DNA of 64,000 nt from Balanoglossus misakiensis (lineage: Eukaryota; Hemichordata): NCBI GenBank assembly GCA_040954595.2, contig CM082579.2, positions 10,106,001 through 10,170,000 of the forward strand. The letters are read 5' to 3'. The notes beneath the pieces were generated by a model. It was given only the letters and a program-made list of their open reading frames with translations, did no database searches and was not told the origin of the DNA. Positions 1-12,151 of the stretch are shown one piece after another (position 1 is the stretch's first letter; the number at the start of each line of letters is the position of its first letter). The position numbers and the translations under genes were made by a program.

Positions 1-425
1 GGAAGACTGTTGTATTTTTGTTCTGAAAAGACTTATCTTAATTAATAATTTTGTAGGTTTTTCACCAATAACGGATTAACGTGAAATAGTATGATTATAA
101 CGAGCGGAATCCACTCACGACAATTGAATTTATGATACATGCTATAAAATTTGCGTAATGCAGGTATTTCAGTCAATAAACTGGCCTAATTTGCTCTGAA
201 CGTTCGATTAATAACAATAATCCATCATAATCCAGAATTGCTGTCTCAAAATGTGCAATACCTTTACCACAGAGATAAACCACTTTGGGGTAATTCTGGT
301 ATCATTGACATGCTGACAACTAAGTGTTGTTGTTTGGAGTACAAACAGCCGTGTGTTACCGTTGTTTGGATTGCAATGGTCACTGCGATGGGGTGCGTGT
401 AAATAGTGGAAGGTGCCACACTTAC
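1..425. other. Intron or downstream flank of carboxylesterase gene
   Basis: This stretch follows a good minus-strand splice donor (GTAAGT, complement of 420-425) that ends the esterase exon. It should therefore be intron, with the last exon(s) either inside it or left of the window. A polypyrimidine-like acceptor (complement of about 23-33, ending CAG) could open a short exon at 1-22 in phase, but its few residues do not resemble the usual esterase C-terminus. I do not call it. Confidence 0.4.
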
Positions 426-1873
426 CCCGTCTTGGCAAAATTGCTCCAATACGCGAACATGCTTCGGCTTGAAGTGTTCACCTGCTGCCAAAGATTTGCA
501 TATTCGTCACCGCGTCCACCTGTCCGCGTGAGTTGATCGTGCGGCGAGGCGGCAAAGTTGTACAGATAGGTCGATTTATTTCCGTCGTCTTGGTTTGCGC
601 AGCGATGGGCCAGAGTTAACGCTGGAACTGTAACCTGTCTGTCGCTGATCATTTTGGCAGCTTCTGCCAGACGAGCCGCTGCGTCATCGACATTTTGCCA
701 GTTCGTGTATTGGTATCTGAGTGCATTGGCTACCGTGTGTTGACTTGTCGCATAGGAGTCGGCTACCAGTTGTACGATTGTTTCGAAGTTGTCGGAGGAC
801 AATCCCGCCGACATGTTCAAATTATGAGACTGCGCAGCAATAAGCGGTAGTAGAGACGTACTCACGTCCTCCGTGCCTATAATCGCGTTATATTTCTGCA
901 AGTTTCCGTGCTCCATCATTGAACGAAGCGTGCTCGGTACAACATCTCTATCTAGCGTCATGATATACGGCGGAGAGAATATATCTGACGGTTGAACTTG
1001 ACCTTGGGCTTCAATCAACGCATCGACCGACACCGTTCTCAAGCACCCCAGCATGCGTTCGTTGTCGGGAGGCGCGTCCGTCGGCGACGAGCAATTCACA
1101 AGCGCGGCGAGCGCCCGGGCGTTGTCGGTCGCTTGGCGGGGTTCTGTGGGCTCCCAGAAAACGGCGCTTTGAACAATCGCCCGGTGAAATAACCCGGTAC
1201 TGGCGGGTGAAAACAAATGGTAAAGAATGCTTAATCCCCCTGTCGACTCACCACTGAGCGTGACGCGGTTTGGGTCTCCGTTGAAGCGCCCGATGTTATC
1301 CCGGATCCAGTGCAGGGCTAGCTGCTGATCGCGGAGACCGTTATTCCCCGTTGCGAGTCCGTCCCCGGTCGCGAGGAAACCCAGCGCGCCCAGTCTGTAA
1401 TTGATCGTTACCACGATCACCTGTCCAGTCACTGCCAGCGGAGTCCCGTCGTACGCTCCGCTTTGGCCGTGCAGCAACAGGCCTCCATGTATCCATACGA
1501 TCACGGCCAATTTATTGCTCGGGGTTGCCGTCTCGGGCACGTATATATTCAGCATGAGGCAATCCTCATCGATGAGAGTATTCGGCAGCGATTCCCGACT
1601 AATCTCGGACATGTCTTGCGGACACCACGGACCGAATTCCGTTGCATTGTAGCTGCTCTGCGGATTTGCGTAAGGCCTGGGCGGGTTAAATCTCAGCTGA
1701 CCGACAGGGGCTTCGGCATAACGAATTCCCCTGTAAACGTCCACAGAAACTCCTTGGAATATTGCCGTACTGCCTCGCACCAAACCAATGGTGGTGTTGA
1801 CGAGAGGATCGGCTCCGAGTGCGACTGCCAGAGTCGCTGTAAAGAGGGCTGCCGAAACTAACACCACCGACAT
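426..1873 (-). CDS. Carboxylesterase type B / cholinesterase-like protein, 5' exon (partial)
   Basis: Alpha/beta-hydrolase of the type-B carboxylesterase family. Members hydrolyse carboxylic esters; some are secreted or are non-catalytic adhesion proteins. The exon encodes about 482 residues. A hydrophobic signal peptide (residues 1-20) is followed by the family blocks YRGIRYAEAPVG (47-58), EDCLMLNIYVP (103-113), the oxyanion-hole WIHGG (127-131), and the nucleophile elbow SGESTGG with Ser210. The family's second elbow residue is usually Ala and is Thr here. The exon ends ...YWSNFAKTG, exactly where the family normally continues with about 60-90 more residues, and a GTAAGT donor follows. The start ATG at 1873 gives the signal peptide. 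The region where the catalytic His is expected (family pattern xHGDE) reads GGRGDE, with Arg454, so activity is doubtful. The acid residue is not clear in IGTEDVST. Family assignment is firm; substrate is unknown. Confidence 0.9.
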
Positions 1874-4800
1874 AGTGTTATGTGGTCAGATGGAAAGGCT
1901 GTCACAGGCGTAAGATAATTGTCATTGTGAATTAATTGGAATCTGGTCGAACTACTGAAGTGACAACGCTGAAAAACCGTCTTTGCGATTTTCGATCCTA
2001 CCTATCCAGAAGAGAGACTAGGTTACGTGCATGCACTTGATGCAACCCTGCACTGTCACTGACTGATGACGGCGACAATGTCGTTGATCCGGCACGGGGG
2101 ATGCGTCGTACGTTGAAATTGGGTGTCAACTTCTGGGGAGGCTAGGCTTTCACTTATAACGGCGGCCACTTTCCTGCAAATTTACAATTCAAATACACCT
2201 TGTTCAGACAATTGCGAACAATAGATTTGCGTAAGAATTAATTGTTCGCATTTGCAACAAGCGAAGAAGAATGCGAGGCCTGTGGGCTCAGGTTCTGTAC
2301 ATGTCTGATTTCTTTGTATCCACTGAGTATACGCGTTTGTTGTTTCACATTTTTTTTCCGCACGCGGTATTTGGACAACGGCGTTGAAAAACAGAAAGGG
2401 CGTCGCTTTGAATTCAATGGGGCTATATTTAAATGAGACCAATGACACGGCCATGTGCAATCCGCTCGCAGAAGAAGACACTTCAGAGAAAATAAACCTG
2501 AAATTGTTGTCAAAGTTGACTTTCATTTGCACCACAGACAAAAGTAAATAATGTGTGGTACGATGTTGTCTCCCCTCTTCAATTTCTTTATTTTCAAGAC
2601 ACATTCTGTTGAGTGTATGTCAAGTCAATCGAAGAAAAATCAGATGCTCGATCATTACCTTTGCTGATTCTTGGCTGTTCTGTTCTACGATGCACGCTAA
2701 ATCTGAGAACAAAATAACCAATGATCAGCAAGGGTAAATCAATTCTACGTCGGATTTTGTATTGACTATTGGCAGCGGGTCGCATCACAGGTACTCGAGT
2801 ATCTATGGTCGCATACGACGTTTGACCACCGGTTTTCATGACAATCGCCTTTCAGCTGAAAATCCTAACTCCGTCGATGATAACCTTGGAGATCGGCAGC
2901 AAAACCATACTTGGAAGTAAAACTGATACTGATGATCAGAAGAAAATATACACATTGAAACTTTAGTGAAGTGACAAAGTTGACAATCTGTTGGATTCAA
3001 CGTGTACTCGGATGATTGACGTCATGTCTCTCGTCCAAGGGTCTTTTAAAAACTAGTCTAACATTCTGGCATTCTTGAATCCAGCACTGGGTATGGCACG
3101 TTTTTTAACCGAGGCTGGGGTCTACTATTGGAGTTGGTACATGTGGTTCACCAATCAAACATTGTCGTTGAGGGCGATGTTTCACTCAAAAGAATCACGA
3201 ATGAGGTCCCGTTTTACAGTATATCATCTTGCTTTGGGGATGTGAACGAGGGACTGCAGTAGATAGACAAAACAAAAAAATACTGAAAACATAGAAAAAA
3301 GTTACACACAAATACACACAGAACAAAGAAAAAGGAACAGAAGATCAAAACAGGATCATTTTCTTCCGAATATCTGCTTTATTTTAACTAGAAACATATC
3401 TTCGTAGGACTTCTGTTAATGAATATAGATCATCTGAATACATGGCAAGAAATATAAGCTATGGAGGTCAGTAAATTACACTAATGATTAGAACATGAGT
3501 TAAATTTGAATCATAATTAGCTATGTCTGCTTAAAATAAAAGACTGCTTTTTATACAACAGCTGTGCATAAATTTACATATCATTTAAATGTGATCCTTT
3601 TCTTCAGCTGAATAATACAGAAAATATAAATTGTAACATTTCTTATTTTTAAAATAGTTAACATCAATAAGTGTTCATTTTCTGTTGACGATGCAAGGTA
3701 AATGTATTAATCCTATGAGCAGATATACAAATGCATTGTGGGATTTTTGCAAAATTAAACACACTCATGAGTCACGTATAAAAATGCAAATCTTTGATGA
3801 CATCAGCTTCTACACCAATAGATATTTAAGCAAAGTAATGATGATTTTTTTCACGGCCACGACTGTTTTGAAATCAATAAATTTAACGGCAGTTCTTTTA
3901 TTTATCACTTTTAGCAGTTTTACCAGCTCTGAACGATCACTGCACTACGAAGAGCACCAAACAAATGCACTCGGATGCATAGTCTGGTACAGACTGCAAA
4001 TCAAAATACACCAAAGCTCATCTATTTTTAAGTGTGATCCCTTTTTTCAGAGTAGTCTTAATTTTGAATAATTAATCTGCAATGACTAGAAGATGGCAAA
4101 ATCAATCAATTGAAATAAATGTTCCAGTCCTTCGAACATGTATAAAGAAACAAAACTGAAAGACACAAACTTGACTGAAAAAAATCGTTGCTGGTTAGAT
4201 CTGGTGAAAAAAACATGAATCATGTACTCTCAGCAGACAACGTAAGAGAACAGGAATTATTTATAGTAATTTCTGACAGTTAATGGAAATGGTTTATTAC
4301 ATCTCTCTTTGCAGACATAAGACATTGTATCTGCCCATCAGTTTCCACTCAAGCATGATTTGCATTGCATTTTCTTAACATCCACTGCACTGTATGTAAT
4401 ACAATTCAACAAATAATCCTACTGGGATAAATCTAATGTTATATGTGTTGGACTTCATTTTAGGTCCAACAACTCTGCAGCCACAGCCAGTTTAACAGAC
4501 ATCTGTCATTGTTTTTGTTTTGGAAGCTGGAAGTGTCACTTAAAAATCAACGGCTGCCATCAGCAAATTAGCAATATGTGAAAACTACAGATGTTAAAAG
4601 TGTTGCAAATTTATGGCACTTCTATTAATGGTACTAATCTAAAAGTCTGCATGGCTACCTGTCTGTGTCAATCCGCATGTTCGATACACATGACAAACCT
4701 AAATATCATTAGGCCACACTAAAATAAAAAGCTAAAATGGTATGACTGTGACAAAAAATTGCATAATTTCTGAATGATTTTTATAAGCAATTCTGATCAC

Positions 4801-5378
4801 ATTATCGAAGGCAGTGAGTACTAGATAAAGTGACACATCCATTTTTAAACATAATTCACAAAATAACAATGAAACAAAGCTTTGGCCTGTAAAATGTTAT
4901 CTTCTTTTTTGTAGCAATTCTGAGATGATTTTGTTTAAATGCAAATTGCAGAATAAAATTTTTAGTCACGCTGGTAAGATATTAGCAATATGCATCTATG
5001 TATATTTTAAAATGTTTAGCACCAATTACATATAATTAACGGACAAACAAAAATATTACATGTACAACTTCTGTGGAAACCATTGTATAAATTCTGGATT
5101 CATTGATTGGTTGGTTTGGCACCACAGGTTTTAGACCCTCACTGCCATTAAACTAAAATAGTCAAACCTTGGTAGAAACAACTATACTTTGTCACTCTAA
5201 GTCATGTATGACCCACAATGTTCTTGCACGAGTTACACTATCGCAACTTCTCTTTTCAAACAGTTGTTGTGGCCAGGAGTAAATATAATCCAATCACATG
5301 ACTGTCAGTAGAGCAGGCATCATACAGTTACTATTATGTACTTCTACAAACTTGGTTACAAAACCATCAATGCTATGG

Positions 5379-5572
5379 TTAAAGGTATACGGTCACCTAT
5401 GGAAAAATAGCTATAGTTACCATGGCAAATTGAGATCTAGCCAATCACAGATTTTCAGTGGGTGGCACACGCGAAAAAAAAGAGCACCACCATATGTTCT
5501 TTACAACGCTCAAATATGCCATTTCAGCCATATATGGGCGTATGTAAATTGGAGGTGACTGTATACCTTTAA
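5379..5572. mobile_element. TTAA-flanked MITE, family A, copy 1
   Basis: The element starts TTAA-AGGTATACGGTCACCT and ends with the inverted form AGGTGACTGTATACCT-TTAA. It is about 190 bp and has no coding capacity. Copies lie at 19389-19541 and, reversed, at 28239-28430. TTAA target sites with short inverted repeats are typical of piggyBac-related non-autonomous elements, so that origin is an inference. Confidence 0.8.
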
Positions 5573-6150
5573 TTTTGTTACAGCAAATGTCAACAAACTG
5601 TGTATTCTCACATTGGAATGCAGTGCAGTAAAATTGACAGATGTCAAAAAAATCCTATTCCAATTTCACTCATCTTAACAGTGTTACAAATTTCAACAAA
5701 GTTAAAATGGAAACCTATCTCTTGCAATGTTTCATTTCTTTCATTCGATATTGCTTTTAAAAAAAATCTGCATCAGAAGTATTAAAATGACCTGATTATC
5801 TCAGAGTTACTGTAAATACATAAACAATACTTCTGTTTGACACAGACGTCAAGTAAAAAAACACCATTAATATACCCTTGTCAACAGATTGGCTATAAAA
5901 ATATAAAAGGGCTGATCGGAATGCTATCAGGAAACGTTGCCATATGAAAATTTATCTCAGTATAATGAAGTCAAGAATATCATCAAAACTGGATGTTCTT
6001 CAAGAGCGTTCATACAATACAAGGAAAAGTCCGTCTATATACTTTGGCAAAGCCGTAAATACGCGAACAATGGACAATCTTTTTAATTCTGGGAATGTAT
6101 ATAGTCACTCACACTGGTTAACATTCACAAACAGATCAGATCACATCTGA

Positions 6151-6265
6151 CCATATTTGGTCATAAACCCAGCCAGTATTACCATATTAGGTCATAAAAC
6201 CAGCTAGTATTACCATATTTGGTCATAAACCCAGCCAGTATTACCATATTAGGTCATAAAACCAC
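6151..6265. repeat. 31-bp tandem repeat, about 3.7 units
   Basis: Units begin with CCATATTTGG or CCATATTAGG at 6151, 6182, 6213 and 6244. TTTGG and TTAGG units alternate, so the real period is 62 bp. It lies just downstream of the ARAP stop codon on the minus strand. Confidence 0.8.
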
Positions 6266-6538
6266 CCTACATCTGAGAATGAGTTTACAAACACACCTGC
6301 CTCTGGCAGATTATTTGCAGACGACCAAGTCAAAGACAACCATATAGAAAAATTGGACACTTTTTTCAAGCCATAATGTCCATTGGCAGATAATGTTACT
6401 TGTTTAAAATATGCATACGCTAAAAAAATGTATTACTCTTTCATGGAAGTACTGCTTGTTTCTTACATACAAAATATATACACTTTCCTTATTGGAACAG
6501 ATTTGTTTACAATGTGACTGTCGTAATTATTCAATAAC

Positions 6539-6544
6539 TTTATT
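6539..6544 (-). promoter_or_regulatory. Candidate polyadenylation signal for the ARAP gene
   Basis: AATAAA on the minus strand, about 52 bases after the ARAP stop codon at 6596-6598. It is the first such hexamer after the stop. AT-rich sequence makes chance matches common. Confidence 0.4.
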
Positions 6545-6595
6545 AAAGCACATCCTCATCGTTAATACTGCCAGCAGTTTGTCACTTTTGCACTA

Positions 6596-9500
6596 TCAGT
6601 GTTTCTTCTTGCGCACTGAGTATTTTCTTGCTTTGCTGTGAAGCTCTGCAGCAAACGCCTCAAACCGATTCTTCCCCAGGGTGTCTCTGAGCGGCTGTGG
6701 GGACAAAATTGACACATCACTAATTAAAAATCACTCGCGCCACACTCGGAGAAAGATGTGTGTACAGTCTACTCACATGAAATAACCCCCGGTATCTGTA
6801 CTATGAATAAACAGCTTGGTGCAATGCACTATTTCCTACACATTCTCTGCTTTTTTTTTAAATACAATTTTCTGGTCAGGTCAGCGTGTTTTAATTAATT
6901 GGTGTATCAGCTCATATACAGCAGCTGATATTGATACATGCGTGAAAAGACAAAAGGTAAGGTAAAGGCTGACACAGTACAGACAAGTCTACAATGACTC
7001 ACGATTTGAGGACACCATATGGGGATAGGATATACAACACTGCATTGGGATAAACATGAAGATCAACATACATGTGTGTGTGAGAGAAATACAAAATGTG
7101 GCGTGTGAATTTCACAGGGCGTGCTGATATATCCATGAAGATATATCAATGAATTTGATGTTCATGACATACATGAAAGGACATAGTCTTGACATGAATG
7201 TGAAATTGGACAAACTATGTGAGGATAATGTGAGAAGGAAAAAAAAACAATATGTGCAATATACACACATGATTTGAGAATACACATATACATGTAGATG
7301 CATGATAAACATGTTCTCTGGTGGAATACAAGAATGGCTTACATGAACAGACATTATGGGAGGTTATGTATGTGAAAAGACTCAGACAGCTGCCACTTTA
7401 AGCATAGTTTTATTGATAATATACATCAATCTTTTCCTTATCCAATCCATTTTGAATTTGTGGAAGATTCCATAAAGTCAAACCATGAAAATAATGCACA
7501 AAGTGGCAGCTATTGGGGCTTCAAACTACAGTACAGATTAATACACAGGCCATACAAGGGAGGTGACACACAAATAAACATGATACACAAGACAATCTTA
7601 TACTCAAGATACAGAAAGACGGAACATACATACAGGTATATGAATTGTGAAAATCAATGACAGAAAGGTTATCCACCTTTCACATGAACAAAACACAAAA
7701 TGTTGGTTTAACGAAAATGCACACAATGCAATGTACTCTAAGGCAGTGTACTCACAGATTTTAGTTTAGGGGTTCCGTCAGGGCTGAGAAACGGCACATT
7801 CAGCTGTAAGTGAAATGCATACACATGTTTTCATGCTGGGAATTATTTGGCATCTACTTCTACAAACTACGCACACAATATTAGTGAAAAACAAACCATT
7901 ACACTCTGGTGAGAGACTACAAAATAAATACCAATGTGATGAGACACCATATTCTACGGAACTTTCTAAAAGTTTCACTAGATTGTTTTGACATCACCGA
8001 GAATAGCTATCCCTGTTATCCACTTGACAGTCGGTACTTGCCATGACCGCTGTATGACCCTAAATCCTGAATTTTTCATTGGTATATATGTGGGTAATAT
8101 AATAGTCAATTTGTCTTTCTATGTTAGCGGGAAATTGCACATTTCTGTTGCTGGCACTGAAGTCTGATATCACACTTATTTGACCCACTCATCGAAAACA
8201 CCAGGTTGTAAGGTCATGCAGAGGTCAAGCGAATGACCATTCCTTCGTGTATCATCACATATGTTTACTTTCCCGAAATCGCCATGACTGCAGCAAGCGC
8301 AGCAGAATGGAAAATGAACTGCACAGCCATTAACATGCGAAAAAAAACCATGGACATTTAGTGCAAAGCTTAACATTATCCTGTTAGGTTGGGTGTGGTC
8401 CGTTATATTGGGTTAGTATGTAATTACCATAGTTCTATTTAATGTGTGGTTGTTTTATTTTTCAAACTTATCACTTGGGTCGGCCAAATACTTGCAGTAG
8501 CTGCTGTGCACTCTTACTCTTCCCAAGGACACCTAAAAGTGGAATCTTTCGCTACGGAGATCAAATCAAGAGTTGCATATATATAAGAACAGATCAACAC
8601 GCACACACACACACACAGTTCGCAGGACGGCAAGAGGGCAAGGAAGAAAAAGAGCGACCCGCAAACCCTTGCATCCCCACTGTCCTATAGAATGGACTAG
8701 CCCAACCGCAGACAGAGAACAAGAACAAAAAAAATGGTGTATAATGCATAGGGGTTGAAGGTAAATGTCATGAGATTCTTTGTAGGAATAAAGTTCAGTG
8801 TCATTTACTTTTTGGTGAAAAAACCAGGCACATATCTGAAATATCTATCATATTCACAAAAGCAAGCAAGCAATAAACTGAGCACGCTTAGATACAGAAA
8901 GACTTCATTTTCTTCTGTTCGGAAGCATGGTTGTTCTGAAACAGTTATTTCTGCTTTGCTTACAATGATTTTTTTTACATACATGTACATAGTATCAGCC
9001 AAACAGGAAACTGTCATGGGACATGGAGAGGACTTTTCAAGTATTTTGAAAGGGTACGCTGCACAAAATAGCTGAAATGCGCATTTTTTGGGAATGTCAG
9101 AGAAAATAGCCATGTAATCATGATTGATGATATGCAGGCCCCATGAAATAATTGCAAGAAAAATCTACTGTAACCGAACTACTAAAGGATGATTTTGAAT
9201 TATAGGATTTTATGCAAGATGTGCCAAGGGAAATTGGAAATAACGCTACTCACTACCAGACTACCCTACAACACAACATTATCAACCTTCACACCCCTAT
9301 TTTAGCCATCTTTTGGAACATTCTTACTGTTCTCTGGGGAGGGCTTGGCCACTTTATGGGACTAAGGGGGAAAGGGTTTAGTTACAAAAAGAATACATCA
9401 GGATGTGCCTTACAAAGAATACAAAATGTACTGGCATTTATCATCGAAAATAAAATAAAAATTGGTTGTAAAGAATGTTACATTATAAAAAACAAATCCA

Positions 9501-12151
9501 GCAAAATATCATTCCTTAATGGCAAAACATTCTGAATTGTGCATTACAGAATTCCATTCATTCCACTCAGAGTCTATCAAACTTATAATGATACCTATTT
9601 TCAAAAATACTTAAAACTCTAGCATACTATTAAAGTGTATCATACAAGATCCCAGAAATGGAATACTGCTTCACAGAGTAATAGAACTTTGAAACACATC
9701 GTTGAAACAACTCGTCTTATTTTTCCCATGACTTGGAAGTTAGACTTCAGATATTCTTGGATTATTTTGGCTTGTCTGAGTTATGGTTCCGGACAGGAAC
9801 AATTGATGCACTTATCATATAAGTAATAAAATCAGTTGCTAAATATAAATGTACCATGACAAAATAATGATGCTTGTCTATGTTATCCTTTTTGATTGGA
9901 ACAAAGACAAGACAAGACAAGACAGAAAGCAAGACAAGTTAGACTAGACCACACAACACAATATGTGTATCTATATCACCCCATCCTTCCTCCCGATCGA
10001 ACACTGAGGAATGTTCCAAAGTCAGGCGATATAGGGGTGAGAGGCTCAACTGTAACTTACACTGTAGATGGGTTAAAATTCCTGGGAGGGCATTTTGAAA
10101 GAGACAGGATAGAAGTCAGTCTTAGTTCACAATAATCAGGGAATGTAAAGTATTAAGAGAATTGTAGCTTGATTATCTGTCATTAGGCAGGTAGCTGCTT
10201 TGTATGTGATTTCTCTATAGCAATTTTGTGAGCACATTATCGATTTTTGTGTGCACATCACCACTTTTTGTGCGCACATCATCACTTTTGTGTGCACATC
10301 ATCACTTTTTGTGTGCAATGCATGTGTAGGTAGTTTTACATTCACATTTGGTGTTTCCAAGTATACATCCCAAGTTTTTATGAACATTTTGCTTTGTTGT
10401 TTATGTGAAATGTTGCATTGAAATGTGTAAACACCAAAGCGTAGGCATTTTATGAAGTGCACATTAGGCCAAGTATAAAATTGTGTGTTTCTTGTAATTT
10501 GACCAACTCTGGTTCAATGACCCCAAATACCTTTTCTCCACTTGAAAGGACATTCTGGGAGAGCGGGTTGAAATCAAACACTGACAGACAACAAGTGGCC
10601 AACTCTGTATACAGAAACAATTGTCACATTTTACCATGGACTGTAGTACTTACTTGAAGGGTTGGGTTGGTTCCTGGCTGATACTGGGCTACAGAACTTT
10701 CTGCCCCTTGTGACAATTCTCTCGCTGAAAATCCGTCAGGGTACTGAAATTGAATATGTTGAACACCAGTCTCAGTTGAAAAAAAACGCAGTCATGTATA
10801 AATTGTTGCAAGAAAAAAGCATTCAAAGAGTTTCTTTTTCACTGCGTTGATCGAAAATATCGATGGTCAGTACACTCCTTGTGAGTAGCTCAATCTGTTT
10901 GCATTGTAGCATCAATGTGATCTCACCTTTGCCTTCAACAATGATCCAACCCAGTGACTCAGATCATAATCACTTTCCACACAGACAATCCTGGTGAAAT
11001 CAAAGAAGTACAAATTAATAACTACAGATATGTAGAAACAAGCAATCCACAAGATTAAAACGTTATTCAGATAGTGGTAATGAGGAATACATGGCTACAG
11101 ATTTGACATGTGTGCCCTCATGTAGTGGATAATTTTCTTGAGTCACCAGTGAGTTTGTTGAGTCAGTGGCACGCCACATGGACTGAGGGCAAACTGCTAT
11201 GCGATCACATCTTAAAAAAATATTACTCTTTGACTAAATAATTTTTACAAAATGTGTCTTTTTACAAAAATCCTTCTAGCGGAAATAACATTGGGAGAAA
11301 TGAGACAGTCTCACATAATGATTTCAAGCAATAAGCTGTATCCTGAATGACAAATCTCCTGACAAACTTACCTTGTTTTGTTATCATCTAATTTACATGT
11401 AAATGCATACCTGCAAACAGAAAATGATGCCTTGTAAACTTTTTACAGATATTACCGATAACCTTAAGACAGTTAAACTATTAAGGGAGTTTCCATGTTC
11501 ACAATGTGTGTCATAAATGTTCTTATTAAAAGCAAACTAACTGAATCTTACTTGGTTGGCGGTGATTTCCTTTGGTCACCACCCGCATATATTTTCACAT
11601 TGTCTAAGCACCACTCTCCCTCCGGCTTCCCCAGACCCTACAAAGTAACAATTACAGAACAGATTGAGAAATCATCCTCAGGAGACATATCTATCAACTG
11701 ACACATTTATGGATATTTCATTTACTGATGACATCACAATTCCTATTTCAGCCACAAACCGACTGATTATGTTGCACACGATGCTTGTGTCCAATTTGCT
11801 AGTCAATCAATTCTGGGCTATATGGTCATATTCTGAACTTAAACTGCAATTTGCGGAGTACATGTAGAGCACATTTGACATTCATAAAAAGCATGTTTCT
11901 TAGCTTTCCAGAAAAATATCATTGTCTCTGATATTACTCTGCTTATTTTTGTGTCAGAGTGTCACGGCAAATTCATTTCAACCAATTTAGTCAGTCTATT
12001 AACCAATACACATCGAACTCTGCATTACCCTCATATCCTTGAAACATCGCAGGGTCTTGCCTTGTAACTCTAAATGCATCTTTTTAAAAGCTTTCTTGTC
12101 CGAGTTGATTTTTACAGTTCCAAATGGAGAAATATCACCTGCTGCCTGCCA
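6596..12151 (-). CDS. ARAP exons: PH5 and C-terminal tail
   Basis: Six exons: 12029-12151, 11552-11637, 11372-11410, 10927-10990, 10654-10743 and 6596-6694. The first four form a PH domain. It runs from PFGTVKINSDKKAFKKMHLE through YAFTCKLDDNKTR to the closing helix DYDLSHWVGSLLKAK, with the conserved Trp. The fifth exon encodes a Gln/Ser-rich linker. The sixth begins PLRDTLGKNRFEAFAAEL and ends in a very basic run RKYSVRKKKH before TGA at 6596-6598. A polybasic end could bind acidic lipid (inference). A 3.9-kb intron separates the last two exons. Their phases (0/0) match, but assignment of the last exon rests on strand, phase and a clean acceptor rather than on recognised homology. Confidence 0.8.

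Larger units (their letters stand above)
1874..6595. other. Intergenic region between the esterase 5' end and the ARAP 3' end
   Basis: I see no gene here. It should contain the esterase promoter and 5' UTR just above 1873 and the ARAP 3' UTR below 6596. The rest is AT-rich with poly-A and poly-T runs and one MITE at 5379-5572. Open frames of up to about 140 codons show no domain, no biased codon use and no splice logic. Confidence 0.5.

Noticed and set aside
2182-2604. 140-codon minus-strand frame upstream of the esterase
   Set aside because: No homology, no signal or domain, and AT-rich composition like non-coding flank.
3685-4071. 128-codon open frame in AT-rich sequence
   Set aside because: Low complexity, no recognisable domain, no biased codon use and no supporting context.
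6151-6265. Regular repeats that could suggest a CRISPR-like array
   Set aside because: The units are directly tandem with no unique spacers, in a eukaryotic genome.
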